Positions 28,079 to 36,731 of a DNA stretch of 64,000 bases are shown here, in pieces; position 1 is the first letter of the stretch, and every line of letters begins with the position of its first letter. Location: assembly GCF_902833145.1 (NCBI RefSeq), contig NZ_CADFEN010000004.1, forward strand, positions 528,778-592,777, read 5' to 3'. Both the position numbers and the translations under genes were made by a program. Below the pieces are notes generated by a model. That model was not told the origin of the DNA and did no database searches. It saw only the letters and a list, made by a program, of their open reading frames with translations. Source of the stretch: Burkholderia sp. BCC0506. Its GTDB lineage: Bacteria; Pseudomonadota; Gammaproteobacteria; Burkholderiales; Burkholderiaceae.

Positions 28079-30100
28079 ATGCCGGATTCCCGTCCCTCGC
28101 CCCGCACGACATTCAAGCCTCAGGTCGTCCTGCCCGCGCTCGCCGTGATCGGTGCGCTACTCGTCGTGTGCGCGCTGCACCCGAGCGAAGCCGGCGCGCT
28201 GTTCTCCGCCGGCCAGCAATGGGTCGTCGCACGGTTCGACTGGTTCTACGTGCTCGCCGTCACCGGCTTCCTCGTGTTTCTCGTGCTGATTGCCGCGAGC
28301 GATTTCGGCAATATCCGGCTCGGCCCCGACGATGCCGAACCCGAATTCAGCTTCGTGTCGTGGACGGCCATGCTGTTCGCGGCCGGCATGGGCATCGGCC
28401 TGATGTACTTCGGCGTCGGCGAGCCGATGCAGCACTTCCTGAAGCCGCCGACCGTCGCGCCCGGCACGCCCGCCGCCGCACGCGAGGCGATGCTGATGAC
28501 CTTCTTCCACTGGGGCTTCCACGCGTGGGCGATCTACGGGTTGATGGGGCTCGTGCTCGCGTACTTCGGCTTTCGCTACAACCTGCCGCTGACGCTGCGC
28601 TCGGGGCTGTATCCGGTGCTGCGCGAGCGCATCAACGGCTGGATCGGCCACGCGGTCGATGCGTTCGCGCTGGTCGGCACGGTCGCGGGCATCGCGACGA
28701 CGCTCGGCTACGGCGTGATGCAACTGAGCGCGGGCCTGCATACGGTCGCCGGGTGGGACACGGGCAGCAACCTGTTCCGCATCGGGCTCGTCGCGCTGGT
28801 CGTGCTCCTCGCGGGCGTGTCGGCCGCCACCGGCCTCGACAAGGGCGTGCGCCGGCTGTCCGAGCTGAACCTGCTGCTCGCGTTCCTGCTGCTCGCCTTC
28901 GTGGTCGTCGCGGGGCCGACGGCTTTCCTGCTGCGCGCGCTGGGCGACAACATCGGCCAGTACCTGTCGAGCCTCGTCGACCTGTCGTTCCGCACCTATG
29001 CGTATGCGCCGCCGCGCGAGGAAGGCTGGTTCGGCGGCTGGACGATCCTCTACTGGGCGTGGTGGGTGTCGTGGTCGCCGTTCGTCGGCATGTTCATCGC
29101 GCGCATTTCGCGCGGCCGCACGATCCGCCAGTTCGTGATCGGCGTGCTGCTCGTGCCGACCGCGTTCAACCTCGTCTGGATGACCGTGTTCGGCAACAGC
29201 GCGATCTGGCTCGATACGCACGGCGCGGCCGGCGCGCTCGCGCAGACGGCGACCAACGTCGATGCGCTGCTGTTCCGCTTCTTCGATTTCCTGCCGTTGC
29301 CGCAACTGCTGTCGATCGCCGCGATCGTGCTGATCGCGGTGTTCTTCGTCACGTCCGCCGATTCGGGCGCGTTCGTGATCGACCAGATCGCGACGCGCGG
29401 CAACGCGCATTCGCCGGTCTGGCAGCGGCTGTTCTGGGCCGCGCTGCTCGGCGTGACGGCCGCGGTGCTGCTCGTCGCGGGCGGGCTCGGCGCGCTGCAG
29501 GCGATGACGCTGATCGCCGCGCTGCCGGTCGCCGTCATCATGCTCGCGCTCTGCTACGGGCTGTGGCGCGGGCTCGCCGCCGACCGTGCGCACTATTCGC
29601 AGGACGTTGCGCCCGCAACGAGCTTCTGGACCGGCCAGCACTGGCGCCATCGCCTGACGCACATCCTGCGGCAGACGACCGAGGCCGAGGCGCGCCAGTT
29701 CGTCGCGGAAACGGTCGAACCGGCGCTGCGCAAGGTCGCCGACGAGCTGCGCGCGAGCGGCGTCGATGCGCACGTGCAGCGCGACAGCGACGATGCGGTG
29801 CGGCTCACCGTGCCGACCGCCGAACACCGCGATTTCGTGTACGGCGTGCGCGTCACCGCGAAATCCGCGGCCGCGTTCCTCGTGCGCGAGGCGGCCGGGC
29901 CGGACGAGGCGCGTGCGCACGTCCATGGCGTCGTCACGTTCTTCGAGGACGGCCGGCTCGGCTACGACATCGAATACCTGCGCGGCGACGAAGTGATCGC
30001 CGACGTGCTGCGCCAGTACGAGCGCTACGTGTCGCTCGCGGCAGACACCCGCACGCACCTGCTGAGCCGGGCGCCGGGGCATGCGACGGAGGCCGAATGA
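28079..30100 (+). CDS. BCCT-family betaine/choline/carnitine transporter
   Basis: This 673-residue secondary transporter has 12 predicted TM segments. Hallmarks include AGMGIGLMYFGVGEPMQHF and the TM8 motif WWVSWSPFVGMFIARISRG, whose Trp residues form the substrate site in BetP/BetT. A C-terminal cytoplasmic domain of about 170 residues resembles the osmosensing tail of BetT. Start is ATG 28079; ATG 28070 is equally possible, three codons upstream. The stop overlaps the start of a small membrane-protein gene. Uptake of glycine betaine or choline under osmotic stress is the expected role. Confidence 0.92.
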   Translation: MPDSRPSPRTTFKPQVVLPALAVIGALLVVCALHPSEAGALFSAGQQWVVARFDWFYVLAVTGFLVFLVLIAASDFGNIRLGPDDAEPEFSFVSWTAMLFAAGMGIGLMYFGVGEPMQHFLKPPTVAPGTPAAAREAMLMTFFHWGFHAWAIYGLMGLVLAYFGFRYNLPLTLRSGLYPVLRERINGWIGHAVDAFALVGTVAGIATTLGYGVMQLSAGLHTVAGWDTGSNLFRIGLVALVVLLAGVSAATGLDKGVRRLSELNLLLAFLLLAFVVVAGPTAFLLRALGDNIGQYLSSLVDLSFRTYAYAPPREEGWFGGWTILYWAWWVSWSPFVGMFIARISRGRTIRQFVIGVLLVPTAFNLVWMTVFGNSAIWLDTHGAAGALAQTATNVDALLFRFFDFLPLPQLLSIAAIVLIAVFFVTSADSGAFVIDQIATRGNAHSPVWQRLFWAALLGVTAAVLLVAGGLGALQAMTLIAALPVAVIMLALCYGLWRGLAADRAHYSQDVAPATSFWTGQHWRHRLTHILRQTTEAEARQFVAETVEPALRKVADELRASGVDAHVQRDSDDAVRLTVPTAEHRDFVYGVRVTAKSAAAFLVREAAGPDEARAHVHGVVTFFEDGRLGYDIEYLRGDEVIADVLRQYERYVSLAADTRTHLLSRAPGHATEAE

Positions 30101-30408
30101 GCGGGCTGCTGCAAAGCCGCGCCGCCGACGTCATCGCGCTCGGTACGCTCGCCGTGCTGTACCTCGGCGGCGCCGCCATCGCGCTGTGGCGGATCCGCGC
30201 CGCGGCACCGCGCGGCAAGGCCTACTGGATCGTCTGCGCGGCGCTGCTTGCCGGCGGCGCCGTCGCGATGGGCGGCAACCTGACGCCGGTGCCGAACAGC
30301 GGCGAAATGCCGCCCGGTTTCGCGCTCGGCGCCGAGGCCGTCCTGCTCGGCCTTGCACTGGCGGCCGGTGGCTGCGCGTGGCTGATGCTGCGCGCGCGCA
30401 AACGCTGA
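30097..30408 (+). CDS. Small membrane protein coupled to the BCCT transporter
   Basis: This 103-residue protein has three hydrophobic segments (VIALGTLAVLYLGGAAIALW, WIVCAALLAGGAVAMGG, LGLALAAGGCAWLMLR) and a basic C-terminal tail. Its ATG overlaps the transporter stop (ATGA), implying coupled translation. It has no recognised domain. It could be an accessory or stabilising subunit of the BCCT transporter, based only on the coupling. Confidence 0.7.
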   Translation: MSGLLQSRAADVIALGTLAVLYLGGAAIALWRIRAAAPRGKAYWIVCAALLAGGAVAMGGNLTPVPNSGEMPPGFALGAEAVLLGLALAAGGCAWLMLRARKR

Positions 30409-30414
30409 CGCACG

Positions 30415-30431
30415 CGGGGCGCGCGGCCCCG
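30415..30431 (+). terminator. Weak GC hairpin after the BCCT pair
   Basis: CGGGGC (30415-30420) pairs with GCCCCG (30426-30431) and is followed by TTTCGT. It is a short stem with an imperfect T run just after the small membrane-protein gene. Confidence 0.35.
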
Positions 30432-30525
30432 TTTCGTCACGCGGGCACGATGACGTGCATGGCCAACGAGCGGCCACGACTTCGCAGATCCGCTTCCGCG
30501 GCTTTCGCGGCTTTCACCCCCTCCG

Positions 30526-31374
30526 TCATATGGACGGCGCGCGCGCCGTCACGAGCCAGCACGCCGCATCGAAACGCACCTCGGCACCGTGCACGTAGCG
30601 CTCGAACGCCGCGCGCATCGTGTCGATCACGCGCCGCCGCGTCGCTTCGTCCGTCTCCGGCAACGCCAGACCGACCGGGCCCAGCCGGGCAAGGTAGTCG
30701 TCCAGCGCGGACGCCGGCAGCACGCACGCCCGGTCGACCGGCTCGATCGCAACGTCGGCCCAGCCGCTGTCCGACAGCACCGACGCGACCCGCTGCCGGT
30801 CGCCGAACGCGAACTGCCCGGGGGCGCCGGGCTTCCGCACGGGCAGGTTCGGCAGCAGCGGCGCGGCCGCCCGCTCGGCCGTCGTCATGAACGGGTTGTC
30901 GGCTGCGCCGCGCCACGCGACGAACCGCATCTGCGCGCCCGGCTCCGCCGCCTGCCGCAGGTTCGCGAACGCCCGCACCGGATCGTCGAAGAACATCACG
31001 CCGAGACGCGACACGATCAGGTCGACGCTCGCCGGCTCGAACGCATGCGTCTGCCCGTCCGCGCAGACGAACCGGGCGTGCAGCCCGCTGCGTTCGACAC
31101 GCGCCCGGGCGGCGTCGATCATCCGCGCCGAAATGTCGATACCCGTGCATTGCGCGTTCGCGCCGAGCCGCCGCGCGATCGCGAGCGTGACCGCGCCCGT
31201 GCCGCAGCCGACATCGAGCACGCGCGTGGCGGACGACGCTGCCGCCGCATCCGCCAGCAGCGTTTCGAACGGCTCGAACATCCGGTCCAGCAGCGCCTGC
31301 GCATCGACCCACGCGCGCCCCGACGGACCGTTCCATAGCGCCGATTGCACTTCGTTGGGCCGGTTGGCTTCCAT
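30526..31374 (-). CDS. Class I SAM-dependent methyltransferase
   Basis: This 282-residue methyltransferase has the Rossmann motif I VLDVGCGTGAVTLAIARRLG, motif II GIDISARMIDAAR and a motif IV-like SRLGVMFFDDPVRAF. The methyl acceptor cannot be deduced. ATG 31374 follows GGGGA by 6 nt; 17 more codons upstream are open but unconserved. It is divergent from the phosphoesterase gene and appears to be a single-gene unit. Confidence 0.85.
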   Translation of the reverse strand: MEANRPNEVQSALWNGPSGRAWVDAQALLDRMFEPFETLLADAAAASSATRVLDVGCGTGAVTLAIARRLGANAQCTGIDISARMIDAARARVERSGLHARFVCADGQTHAFEPASVDLIVSRLGVMFFDDPVRAFANLRQAAEPGAQMRFVAWRGAADNPFMTTAERAAAPLLPNLPVRKPGAPGQFAFGDRQRVASVLSDSGWADVAIEPVDRACVLPASALDDYLARLGPVGLALPETDEATRRRVIDTMRAAFERYVHGAEVRFDAACWLVTARAPSI

Positions 31375-31536
31375 CGTCGATCCCCTTCCGATTCGTTGAT
31401 GACGAACCGGACTGTGCCGCTTCAAGCCGGCTTGAAGTCAAGGCCGGCCACTGCGCGCCCGTGCCGCGCCCGTTTTCACATTTCTTACATTCGTGCTGCG
31501 TATCGTTGACGACTTTCCTACGGTGCCGCCCCTCCC

Positions 31537-33000
31537 ATGCGACGATTCCTCTCGCGCGCGCTGCTCGTGCGCTGCGTTCCCCTGGTTGCCCTCGCCGCGC
31601 TGTCCGCGTGCTCGAATCACATCGATTCGCCGGACGATCCGGCCAGCGCGTCGGCCAACGTCCAGGCCGCATGGGTCGAGATCGGCGATGCGAACCAGGC
31701 GATCGCGCGCGTCGTCACGAACTACACGCCCGCGTCGGCCGGCGATCCGACGTGCCCGCAACTGGCCGTCGACGGCAAGCTGTCGCGCATGGCGTTGCGC
31801 GCCGGCGCCGCGACCGTCGCGCAGCGGCCGACCGCCAGCGACCCGGCCGATTCGAAACCGTCGAGCTTCCCGGTGTCCGTCTGCGAAACCACGCTGCCGG
31901 CCGGCGCACAGGCGGCGAGCGTCGCGGGCCGCACGCTGCCGCTGCCGAAAGCGCAGCCGCAGCGCATCGCGATCATCGCCGACACGGGCTGCCGGATGAA
32001 GAAGGCCGACAACGCGTGGCAGGCGTGCAACGATGCCACGGTCTGGCCGTTCGACACGATCGCGGCCAGCGTCGCGAAGCTGTCGCCCGATCTCGTGCTG
32101 CACGTCGGCGACTACCACTATCGCGAGAACGCATGCCCGCCGGACATCGCCGGCTGCAAGGACAGCCCGTGGGGCTACGGCTGGGATACGTGGCAAGCCG
32201 ACCTGTTCCGCCCGGCCGCGCCGTTGCTCGCGAAGGCGCCGTGGGTCGTCGTGCGCGGCAACCACGAGGAATGCGCGCGTGCGGGCCAGGGCTGGTTCCG
32301 CTTCCTCGACCCGCGCCCGTATTCGGCCGCACGCTCGTGCGACGATCCGGCCAACGACAACAACGCGAACTACTCGGAACCCTATGCGGTGTCGCTCGGC
32401 GGCGGCTCGCAGGTGATCGTGTTCGACACCGCGAAAGTCGGCCGCACGCCGCTCAAGACGACCGACGTGCAATTCGGCATCTACCAGAAGCAGTTCCAGA
32501 CGGTCGCATCGCTCGCGTCGAAGGCCGGCATGACGACGACGATCTTCACGAACCATCATCCGATCCTTGCATTCGCGCCGATCGCCGGCAGCACGCCGGC
32601 GCCGGGCAACCTCGCGTTGCAGTCGGTGATGTCGAGCCTCAACGCGCAGGCGTACTACCCGCCGGGCGTGCATGTCGCGCTGCACGGCCACGTGCACGAT
32701 TTCCAGGCGATCAACTTCTCGTCCGGACACCCGGCGACGATCGTGTCCGGCAACGGCGGCGACAACCTCGACGTCGCGCTGCCCGACCCGTTCCCGGCCG
32801 GCCTGACGCCCGCTCCCGGCGCCGTGATCGATCGTCTGTCGCACAACAACAGCTTCGGTTTCCTGATCATGGAGCGCAATGCCGCGCCGGCGACGGGCTG
32901 GGTGTTCCGCGCGTATTCGGCGGCCGGCAAGCTGCTGGCGTCGTGCAATCAGTCCGGCAGGACGCTCGCCTGCGACAAGACGGGGTTCATCGCGCCGTGA
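31537..33000 (+). CDS. Metallophosphoesterase lipoprotein
   Basis: This 487-residue calcineurin-like phosphoesterase has a lipoprotein signal (ALAALSAC, lipobox Cys followed by SNH), so it is anchored in the cell envelope. Metal-binding motifs are GDYHYRE (Gly191-Asp192), GNHE (241-244), NHHP and GHVH (384-387). The first motif reads ADTGC rather than the usual D-x-H, so one metal ligand is changed. It overlaps the di-heme peroxidase gene at GTGA. The physiological phosphoester is unknown. Confidence 0.85.
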   Translation: MRRFLSRALLVRCVPLVALAALSACSNHIDSPDDPASASANVQAAWVEIGDANQAIARVVTNYTPASAGDPTCPQLAVDGKLSRMALRAGAATVAQRPTASDPADSKPSSFPVSVCETTLPAGAQAASVAGRTLPLPKAQPQRIAIIADTGCRMKKADNAWQACNDATVWPFDTIAASVAKLSPDLVLHVGDYHYRENACPPDIAGCKDSPWGYGWDTWQADLFRPAAPLLAKAPWVVVRGNHEECARAGQGWFRFLDPRPYSAARSCDDPANDNNANYSEPYAVSLGGGSQVIVFDTAKVGRTPLKTTDVQFGIYQKQFQTVASLASKAGMTTTIFTNHHPILAFAPIAGSTPAPGNLALQSVMSSLNAQAYYPPGVHVALHGHVHDFQAINFSSGHPATIVSGNGGDNLDVALPDPFPAGLTPAPGAVIDRLSHNNSFGFLIMERNAAPATGWVFRAYSAAGKLLASCNQSGRTLACDKTGFIAP

Positions 33001-34382
33001 GTGACGCAGTCCGATGTGACGGCCACGGCGTGCACGGCCGGCAGACGCTGCAGCGTGTAATCCCGGTCGCCCTCGCCGCGCTGACCCTCGCGGCCCATGC
33101 CGCGCCGACCGAAACGGTCCTGCTTCCCGGCGCGCCGCCGTCGCGCGTCGTCGACACGATCGGCAACGGCACACCGCAGGTGACGAGCAAGATCGACGCG
33201 GCCGCCGCGCGCTTCGCGCCCGACCCGACGCTCGTCGCGCTCGGCCGCCGGATCTTCTTCGACGCGCGGCTGTCCGAGCCGCGCGGCATGTCGTGCGCCG
33301 GCTGCCACGATCCGGGCCGCGCGTTCGCGCCGACGCTGTCGGCCGCGTCGCTCGCGGGGCCCGGCGTGCCGGAAGGTAGCCGCCCCGGGCGCTTCAGCCA
33401 GCGCAATGCGCCGTCGCTGCTGTATGTACGCTACGTGCCGCGCCGCCACTTCTATCAGGATGACGATGCGCCCGCGCCGTCGCCGTTCGGCGGACTCTTC
33501 AGCGACGGCCGCGCGGATACGCTCGCCGAGCAGATTCGCGGGCCGCTGTTCGATCCGAACGAGATGAACAACCGGTCGCTGGCCGCGCTGCTGCGCAAGG
33601 TCGACGCGACCGAGCTCGCCACCGACCTCGCCGCGCGCTTCGGCGCGCCGGTGCGGCGCGACCCCGAGCAACTGGTGCGCGCGCTGGGCTCGGCCGTCGA
33701 AGCCTATCTACAGAGCGACGAGATGGCACCGTTCACGTCGCGCTTCGACGCGTTCCTGCGCACGCGCAAGCCGCTCGCGCCGGCCGAGATGCGCGGCCTC
33801 GCGCTGTTCCGGAATCCGGACAAGGGCAATTGCATGACCTGCCATACGCTGTCGGACACGTCGAGCCGCCCGGAGCGCTCGCTGTTCACCGATTTCGGCT
33901 ACGACGCGATCGCGGTGCCGCGCAACCGTGCATTGCCGGCGAACCGCGATCCGCGCCATTTCGACAACGGGCTGTGCGACACCGCACGGCGGCTGCGCTG
34001 GCCCGAACCGACGCAATGGTGCGGCTACCTGCGCACGCCGGGGCTGCGCAACGTCGCGGTCAAGCAGACGTTCATGCACAACGGCGTGTTCACGACGCTG
34101 CGCGACGCGGTCGCGTTCTACAACACGCGCTCGACCGATCCCGGCTTCTGGTATCACGGCGCCCAGACGTTCGACGACGTGCCGGCCGCCTATCGCGGCA
34201 ACATCAACGTCAACTCGACGCCGATGAACCGCCGGCCCGGGACGCCGCCCGCGCTGACGGACGCGGAAATCGACGACATCGTCGCGTTCCTCGGCACGCT
34301 GACCGACGCGCGCTACACGGGCAGCGCCGCCCCGGCCGTCCCCGCGGCCCGGGTCACGCGCGCCGCCGCGCCGGTGCGCTGA
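32997..34382 (+). CDS. Di-heme cytochrome c peroxidase-family protein
   Basis: This 461-residue periplasmic protein has an N-terminal signal (VALAALTLAAHAAPTE) and two heme-c sites, CAGCH at 100-104 and CMTCH at 279-283. Family segments LGRRIFFDARLSEPRGMSC and FMHNGVFTTLRDAVAFYN are clear. It belongs to the CcpA/MauG-like superfamily, which reduces peroxide or oxidises a partner protein. GTG 32997 overlaps the phosphoesterase stop, so translation is coupled. Pairing of a phosphoesterase with a di-heme enzyme suggests they act together in the envelope, but no known pathway was recognised. Confidence 0.88.
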   Translation: MSDAVRCDGHGVHGRQTLQRVIPVALAALTLAAHAAPTETVLLPGAPPSRVVDTIGNGTPQVTSKIDAAAARFAPDPTLVALGRRIFFDARLSEPRGMSCAGCHDPGRAFAPTLSAASLAGPGVPEGSRPGRFSQRNAPSLLYVRYVPRRHFYQDDDAPAPSPFGGLFSDGRADTLAEQIRGPLFDPNEMNNRSLAALLRKVDATELATDLAARFGAPVRRDPEQLVRALGSAVEAYLQSDEMAPFTSRFDAFLRTRKPLAPAEMRGLALFRNPDKGNCMTCHTLSDTSSRPERSLFTDFGYDAIAVPRNRALPANRDPRHFDNGLCDTARRLRWPEPTQWCGYLRTPGLRNVAVKQTFMHNGVFTTLRDAVAFYNTRSTDPGFWYHGAQTFDDVPAAYRGNINVNSTPMNRRPGTPPALTDAEIDDIVAFLGTLTDARYTGSAAPAVPAARVTRAAAPVR

Positions 34383-34433
34383 CCCTGGCCGAACGGCCAG
34401 CCGACGCGCGCCCGCTTGCGGTTACCGCAAACA

Positions 34434-34467
34434 CTGGTTATATTTACAGTACTGTATTTATGAACAG
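34434..34467 (+). promoter_or_regulatory. Two adjacent LexA (SOS) boxes
   Basis: CTGTATTTATGAACAG (34452-34467) is a perfect CTGT-N8-ACAG LexA box, the consensus of gamma- and betaproteobacteria. CTGGTTATATTTACAG (34434-34449) is a second copy with one mismatch, centred 18 bp upstream. They lie 11 bp before the ATG of the 92-residue gene and in an AT-rich patch, so LexA should repress this gene until DNA damage. Confidence 0.8.
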
Positions 34468-34478
34468 TGAGGTGCGCG

Positions 34479-34757
34479 ATGGAACATCTGGTCCGGATCG
34501 TCAACGACACCGATCGCCAAGTGCTGGCGTGGCTTCGTGCCCAGGTCGGCGATGCCCGCGTCGAGCGCGCGGCGCGTCAGCTCGGGCATACGCGCAAGCC
34601 CTTTCCGTCGGCCGTGTGCCGGTATCTGGGCATGAGCGCGCCGGCCACGCTGCGCCCGGCTGCCGTCCGGCCGCGCGTGGCACGCGATTTCTCGGTCGGC
34701 GATCGCTATCTGTCGCTGATTCGCCAGCACCTCGCCACGCACGCGGTCGGCCGATGA
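34479..34757 (+). CDS. Unknown 92-residue protein, probable SOS-induced gene
   Basis: I do not recognise a family. The protein is basic (many Arg), has a helical N-terminus (MEHLVRIVNDTDRQVLAWLR), then VERAARQLGHTRKPFPSAVC and a C-terminal DRYLSLIRQHL helix, and has no TM segment or signal. GAGG is placed 6 nt before ATG 34479. It follows two LexA boxes directly, so it is likely DNA-damage inducible. A small DNA-binding or cell-cycle regulator is possible, but nothing in the sequence fixes a function. It is not in an operon: the next gene on this strand is 4.3 kb away. Confidence 0.75.
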   Translation: MEHLVRIVNDTDRQVLAWLRAQVGDARVERAARQLGHTRKPFPSAVCRYLGMSAPATLRPAAVRPRVARDFSVGDRYLSLIRQHLATHAVGR

Positions 34758-34853
34758 AATGGCGGCGGCTTGCCGCTTCGGTACCGCGTCCGGCCGGCGC
34801 ACTCGCGTATTCGGAAATCCGGCCCGCTGCCGCCGTCGCGCTTGCGCGGCCGC

Positions 34854-35030
34854 CATGGCTTCCCGTACGAGGCGGCCGAATGTGCCGAACGCTGCCTCGT
34901 GCGCCGCATCGAATACCCGCGTGCAGGCGAGCCGGATATAGCCGTCGAGGCGGTCCGAATTCGAGAAGATCGAACCGGGCGCGATCTTGACGCCATGCGT
35001 CAGCGCGCCCGTGCAGCGCCACAGGTCGGG
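34854..35030 (-). pseudogene. C-terminal remnant of a MocR/GntR-type regulator
   Basis: Minus-strand translation from about 35027 reads DLWRCTGALTHGVKIAPGSI, then FSNSDRLDGYIRLACTRVFD and FGTFGRLVREAM. This is the last 60 residues of the aminotransferase-like domain of a MocR-family (GntR HTH plus PLP fold) regulator; IAPGSIFS is its conserved end motif. No helix-turn-helix or PLP lysine region is present and the original stop is lost, so this is a truncated relic. It fills part of the 348-bp gap between the SOS gene and the hydroxyproline cluster. Confidence 0.7.
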
Positions 35031-35105
35031 GGGCGAAAGTGAAGATGGAATGACAGGTGTGCGGCCCGGCGCGAACCGGGCCGCTTCACCGCGACGCTGG
35101 ACGCA

Positions 35106-36374
35106 TCACGCGCCGTCGCAGGATTGCGTACCGTCGAGCATCAGCGTACCGACCCGCGCGGGCACGAGCGGCGTGCGCGGCGCCGGCGGCGCCCAGCCGA
35201 ACAGCGTCTGCGCGGCCGCGCCGCACACGCGGCCCTGGCACGCGCCCATCCCGCAACGCGACTGCAGTTTGGCGGCCGTCCAGCCCGGTTCGCGTGCGAC
35301 CGCATCGAACCGCACGTCTTCGCAACGACACAGCAGCGTGTCGGGCCGCGCGAGCCGGCGGATCGGCTCCCGGATCTCGAAGCGCTCGCGTACGGCATCC
35401 GCGAAAGCCTGCCAGTGCGCGCGCCGGGCAACGAGCGCAGCCAACGGCGCCGTCTGCCCGGTCGCCGCATAACCGGCGATCTCGCCTTCGATCATCGCCA
35501 GCTCGCTGCCGCCGACACCCGTGCACTCGCCCGCCGCGAAGCATCCGTCGCGGCTCGTGCGCTGGTGCGCGTCGACCGCCACCGCGCCGTGCTCCATCCG
35601 GCAGCCGAGATGGCGCGGCAACACGGTATTCGGCACGAGGCCGAAGCCGCACGCGAGCCGGTCGCAATCGACATCGAATTCACGATCGCCCTGGCGAATC
35701 CGCACACGTTCGAGCCGCTGGTCGCCGAATGCCTCGACGACGTGCGCATCGGGCCGGTAAGCGGCCGTGACGAGCTTCGCGGCCTGCGCAAGCTTCGACG
35801 GCCAGCGCCACAACCCCGCGCCGAAGCCGGCCACGTCGCCCCATGCAGCCTGTTCGAGCACGTGCGACACGCGCGCGCCGGCCTGCCGGGCCGTCGCCGC
35901 GCTCGCCAGCAGCAGCGGCCCGCTGCCCGCGATCACCGTGCGCTGCCCGCGCACATCGAGGCCGTACTTGATCAGTGCCTGCAAGCCGCCCGCGCCGGTC
36001 ACGCCCGGCAGGGTCCAGCCCGGAAACGGCAGCAGCAGCTCGCGAGCCCCGCAGCAGAGAATCAGCGTCCGGAAATCGAGCAGCCGCCCGCGTTCGTCGT
36101 CTTCGAGCAGCAGCGTGCCCGGCTGCGTTTCGGCGACGATGCGCGTTGCCGCGAGATGCGTGACGCTCGGCTGCCGCAGCACGGCGAGGCGTTCGGCGGC
36201 GGCCGGCGTCGGTGCAGCCGCTGCCGGCTGCCGCCAGATCTGCCCGCCCGCGCGCGGGTTGTCGTCGACGATCGCAACCGTCGCGCCGCTTCGCGCGGCG
36301 GCCCGTGCGGCCGACAGCCCGGCCGGGCCCGCGCCGACGATCGCGATATCGACGCTCAGTCGTTCCTGTGTCAT
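35106..36374 (-). CDS. D-hydroxyproline dehydrogenase, FAD/BFD subunit (HcnB/OoxA-like)
   Basis: This 422-residue flavoprotein has a Rossmann FAD motif (DIAIVGAGPAGLSAARAAA) and a second nucleotide site (TVIAGSGPLLLASAATA). A C-terminal BFD-like [2Fe-2S] region has Cys in LLCRCEDV and CGMGACQGRVC. It resembles HcnB and opine-oxidase subunits, which act in heteromeric amino-acid dehydrogenases. ATG 36374 overlaps the stop of the [2Fe-2S] gene by 4 bp. With the neighbouring DAAO-like and ferredoxin-like subunits it should oxidise cis-4-hydroxy-D-proline and pass electrons to the respiratory chain. Confidence 0.87.
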   Translation of the reverse strand: MTQERLSVDIAIVGAGPAGLSAARAAARSGATVAIVDDNPRAGGQIWRQPAAAAPTPAAAERLAVLRQPSVTHLAATRIVAETQPGTLLLEDDERGRLLDFRTLILCCGARELLLPFPGWTLPGVTGAGGLQALIKYGLDVRGQRTVIAGSGPLLLASAATARQAGARVSHVLEQAAWGDVAGFGAGLWRWPSKLAQAAKLVTAAYRPDAHVVEAFGDQRLERVRIRQGDREFDVDCDRLACGFGLVPNTVLPRHLGCRMEHGAVAVDAHQRTSRDGCFAAGECTGVGGSELAMIEGEIAGYAATGQTAPLAALVARRAHWQAFADAVRERFEIREPIRRLARPDTLLCRCEDVRFDAVAREPGWTAAKLQSRCGMGACQGRVCGAAAQTLFGWAPPAPRTPLVPARVGTLMLDGTQSCDGA

Positions 36375-36604
36375 CGCGTGCGCTCCACCTGCATGCCGTC
36401 GCGGCACAGCGTCTGGCACGCCAGACGGCGCCGGCCGTCGATCGTCATCCGGCATTCCTGGCAGATGCCCATCCCGCAAAACGGCGCACGCGCCGCGCCC
36501 GTGCACGACACGCGCGTCGTGTCGTCGCCGCTCGCCGCGACGGCGGCCGCGACGGTCGCGCCGTCGGCCACCGTCAGCGCGCGGCCGTCCAGATGGATGA
36601 TCAT
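36371..36604 (-). CDS. D-hydroxyproline dehydrogenase, [2Fe-2S] subunit (HcnA-like)
   Basis: This 77-residue ferredoxin-like protein of the HcnA/SoxA type begins MIIHLDGRALTVADGATVAA. It carries the cluster pattern C-x8-C-G-x-G-x-C-x2-C in CTGAARAPFCGMGICQEC, with the fourth cysteine in LACQT. Starts and stops interlock with the FAD subunit (ATGA), so the two are made together. It is the electron-transfer gamma-type subunit of the heteromeric dehydrogenase. Confidence 0.88.
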   Translation of the reverse strand: MIIHLDGRALTVADGATVAAAVAASGDDTTRVSCTGAARAPFCGMGICQECRMTIDGRRRLACQTLCRDGMQVERTR

Positions 36605-36731
36605 GTCAGCCTCCGCCGGGCCGCCCCAAGGAGGCTGACCGCCCCCGCGGGGGGCGCGTTGCACGGGACCGGCGCAAGCGCTGAAGCGCCAATGCCGGTC
36701 GACAGCGAATGAAGTGAGCGTGGGGGTCGTT
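36605..36731. repeat. REP-like intercistronic element
   Basis: Within the leftward operon a 127-bp insert separates the [2Fe-2S] and DAAO-like genes, whereas the other junctions overlap. It holds a perfect 10-bp inverted repeat (GTCAGCCTCC 36605-36614 / GGAGGCTGAC 36630-36639), a GCCCCC/GGGGGC stem (36641-36655) and GCGCAAGCGCTGAAGCGC. The shape is that of a Burkholderia REP/GC-rich intergenic repeat; copy number elsewhere could not be checked. Confidence 0.5.

Noticed and set aside
31466-31500. Possible PhoB box (TTTCACAT and TTACATT) upstream of the phosphoesterase
   Set aside because: The two half-sites are 9 bp apart instead of 11 and match the pho box poorly.
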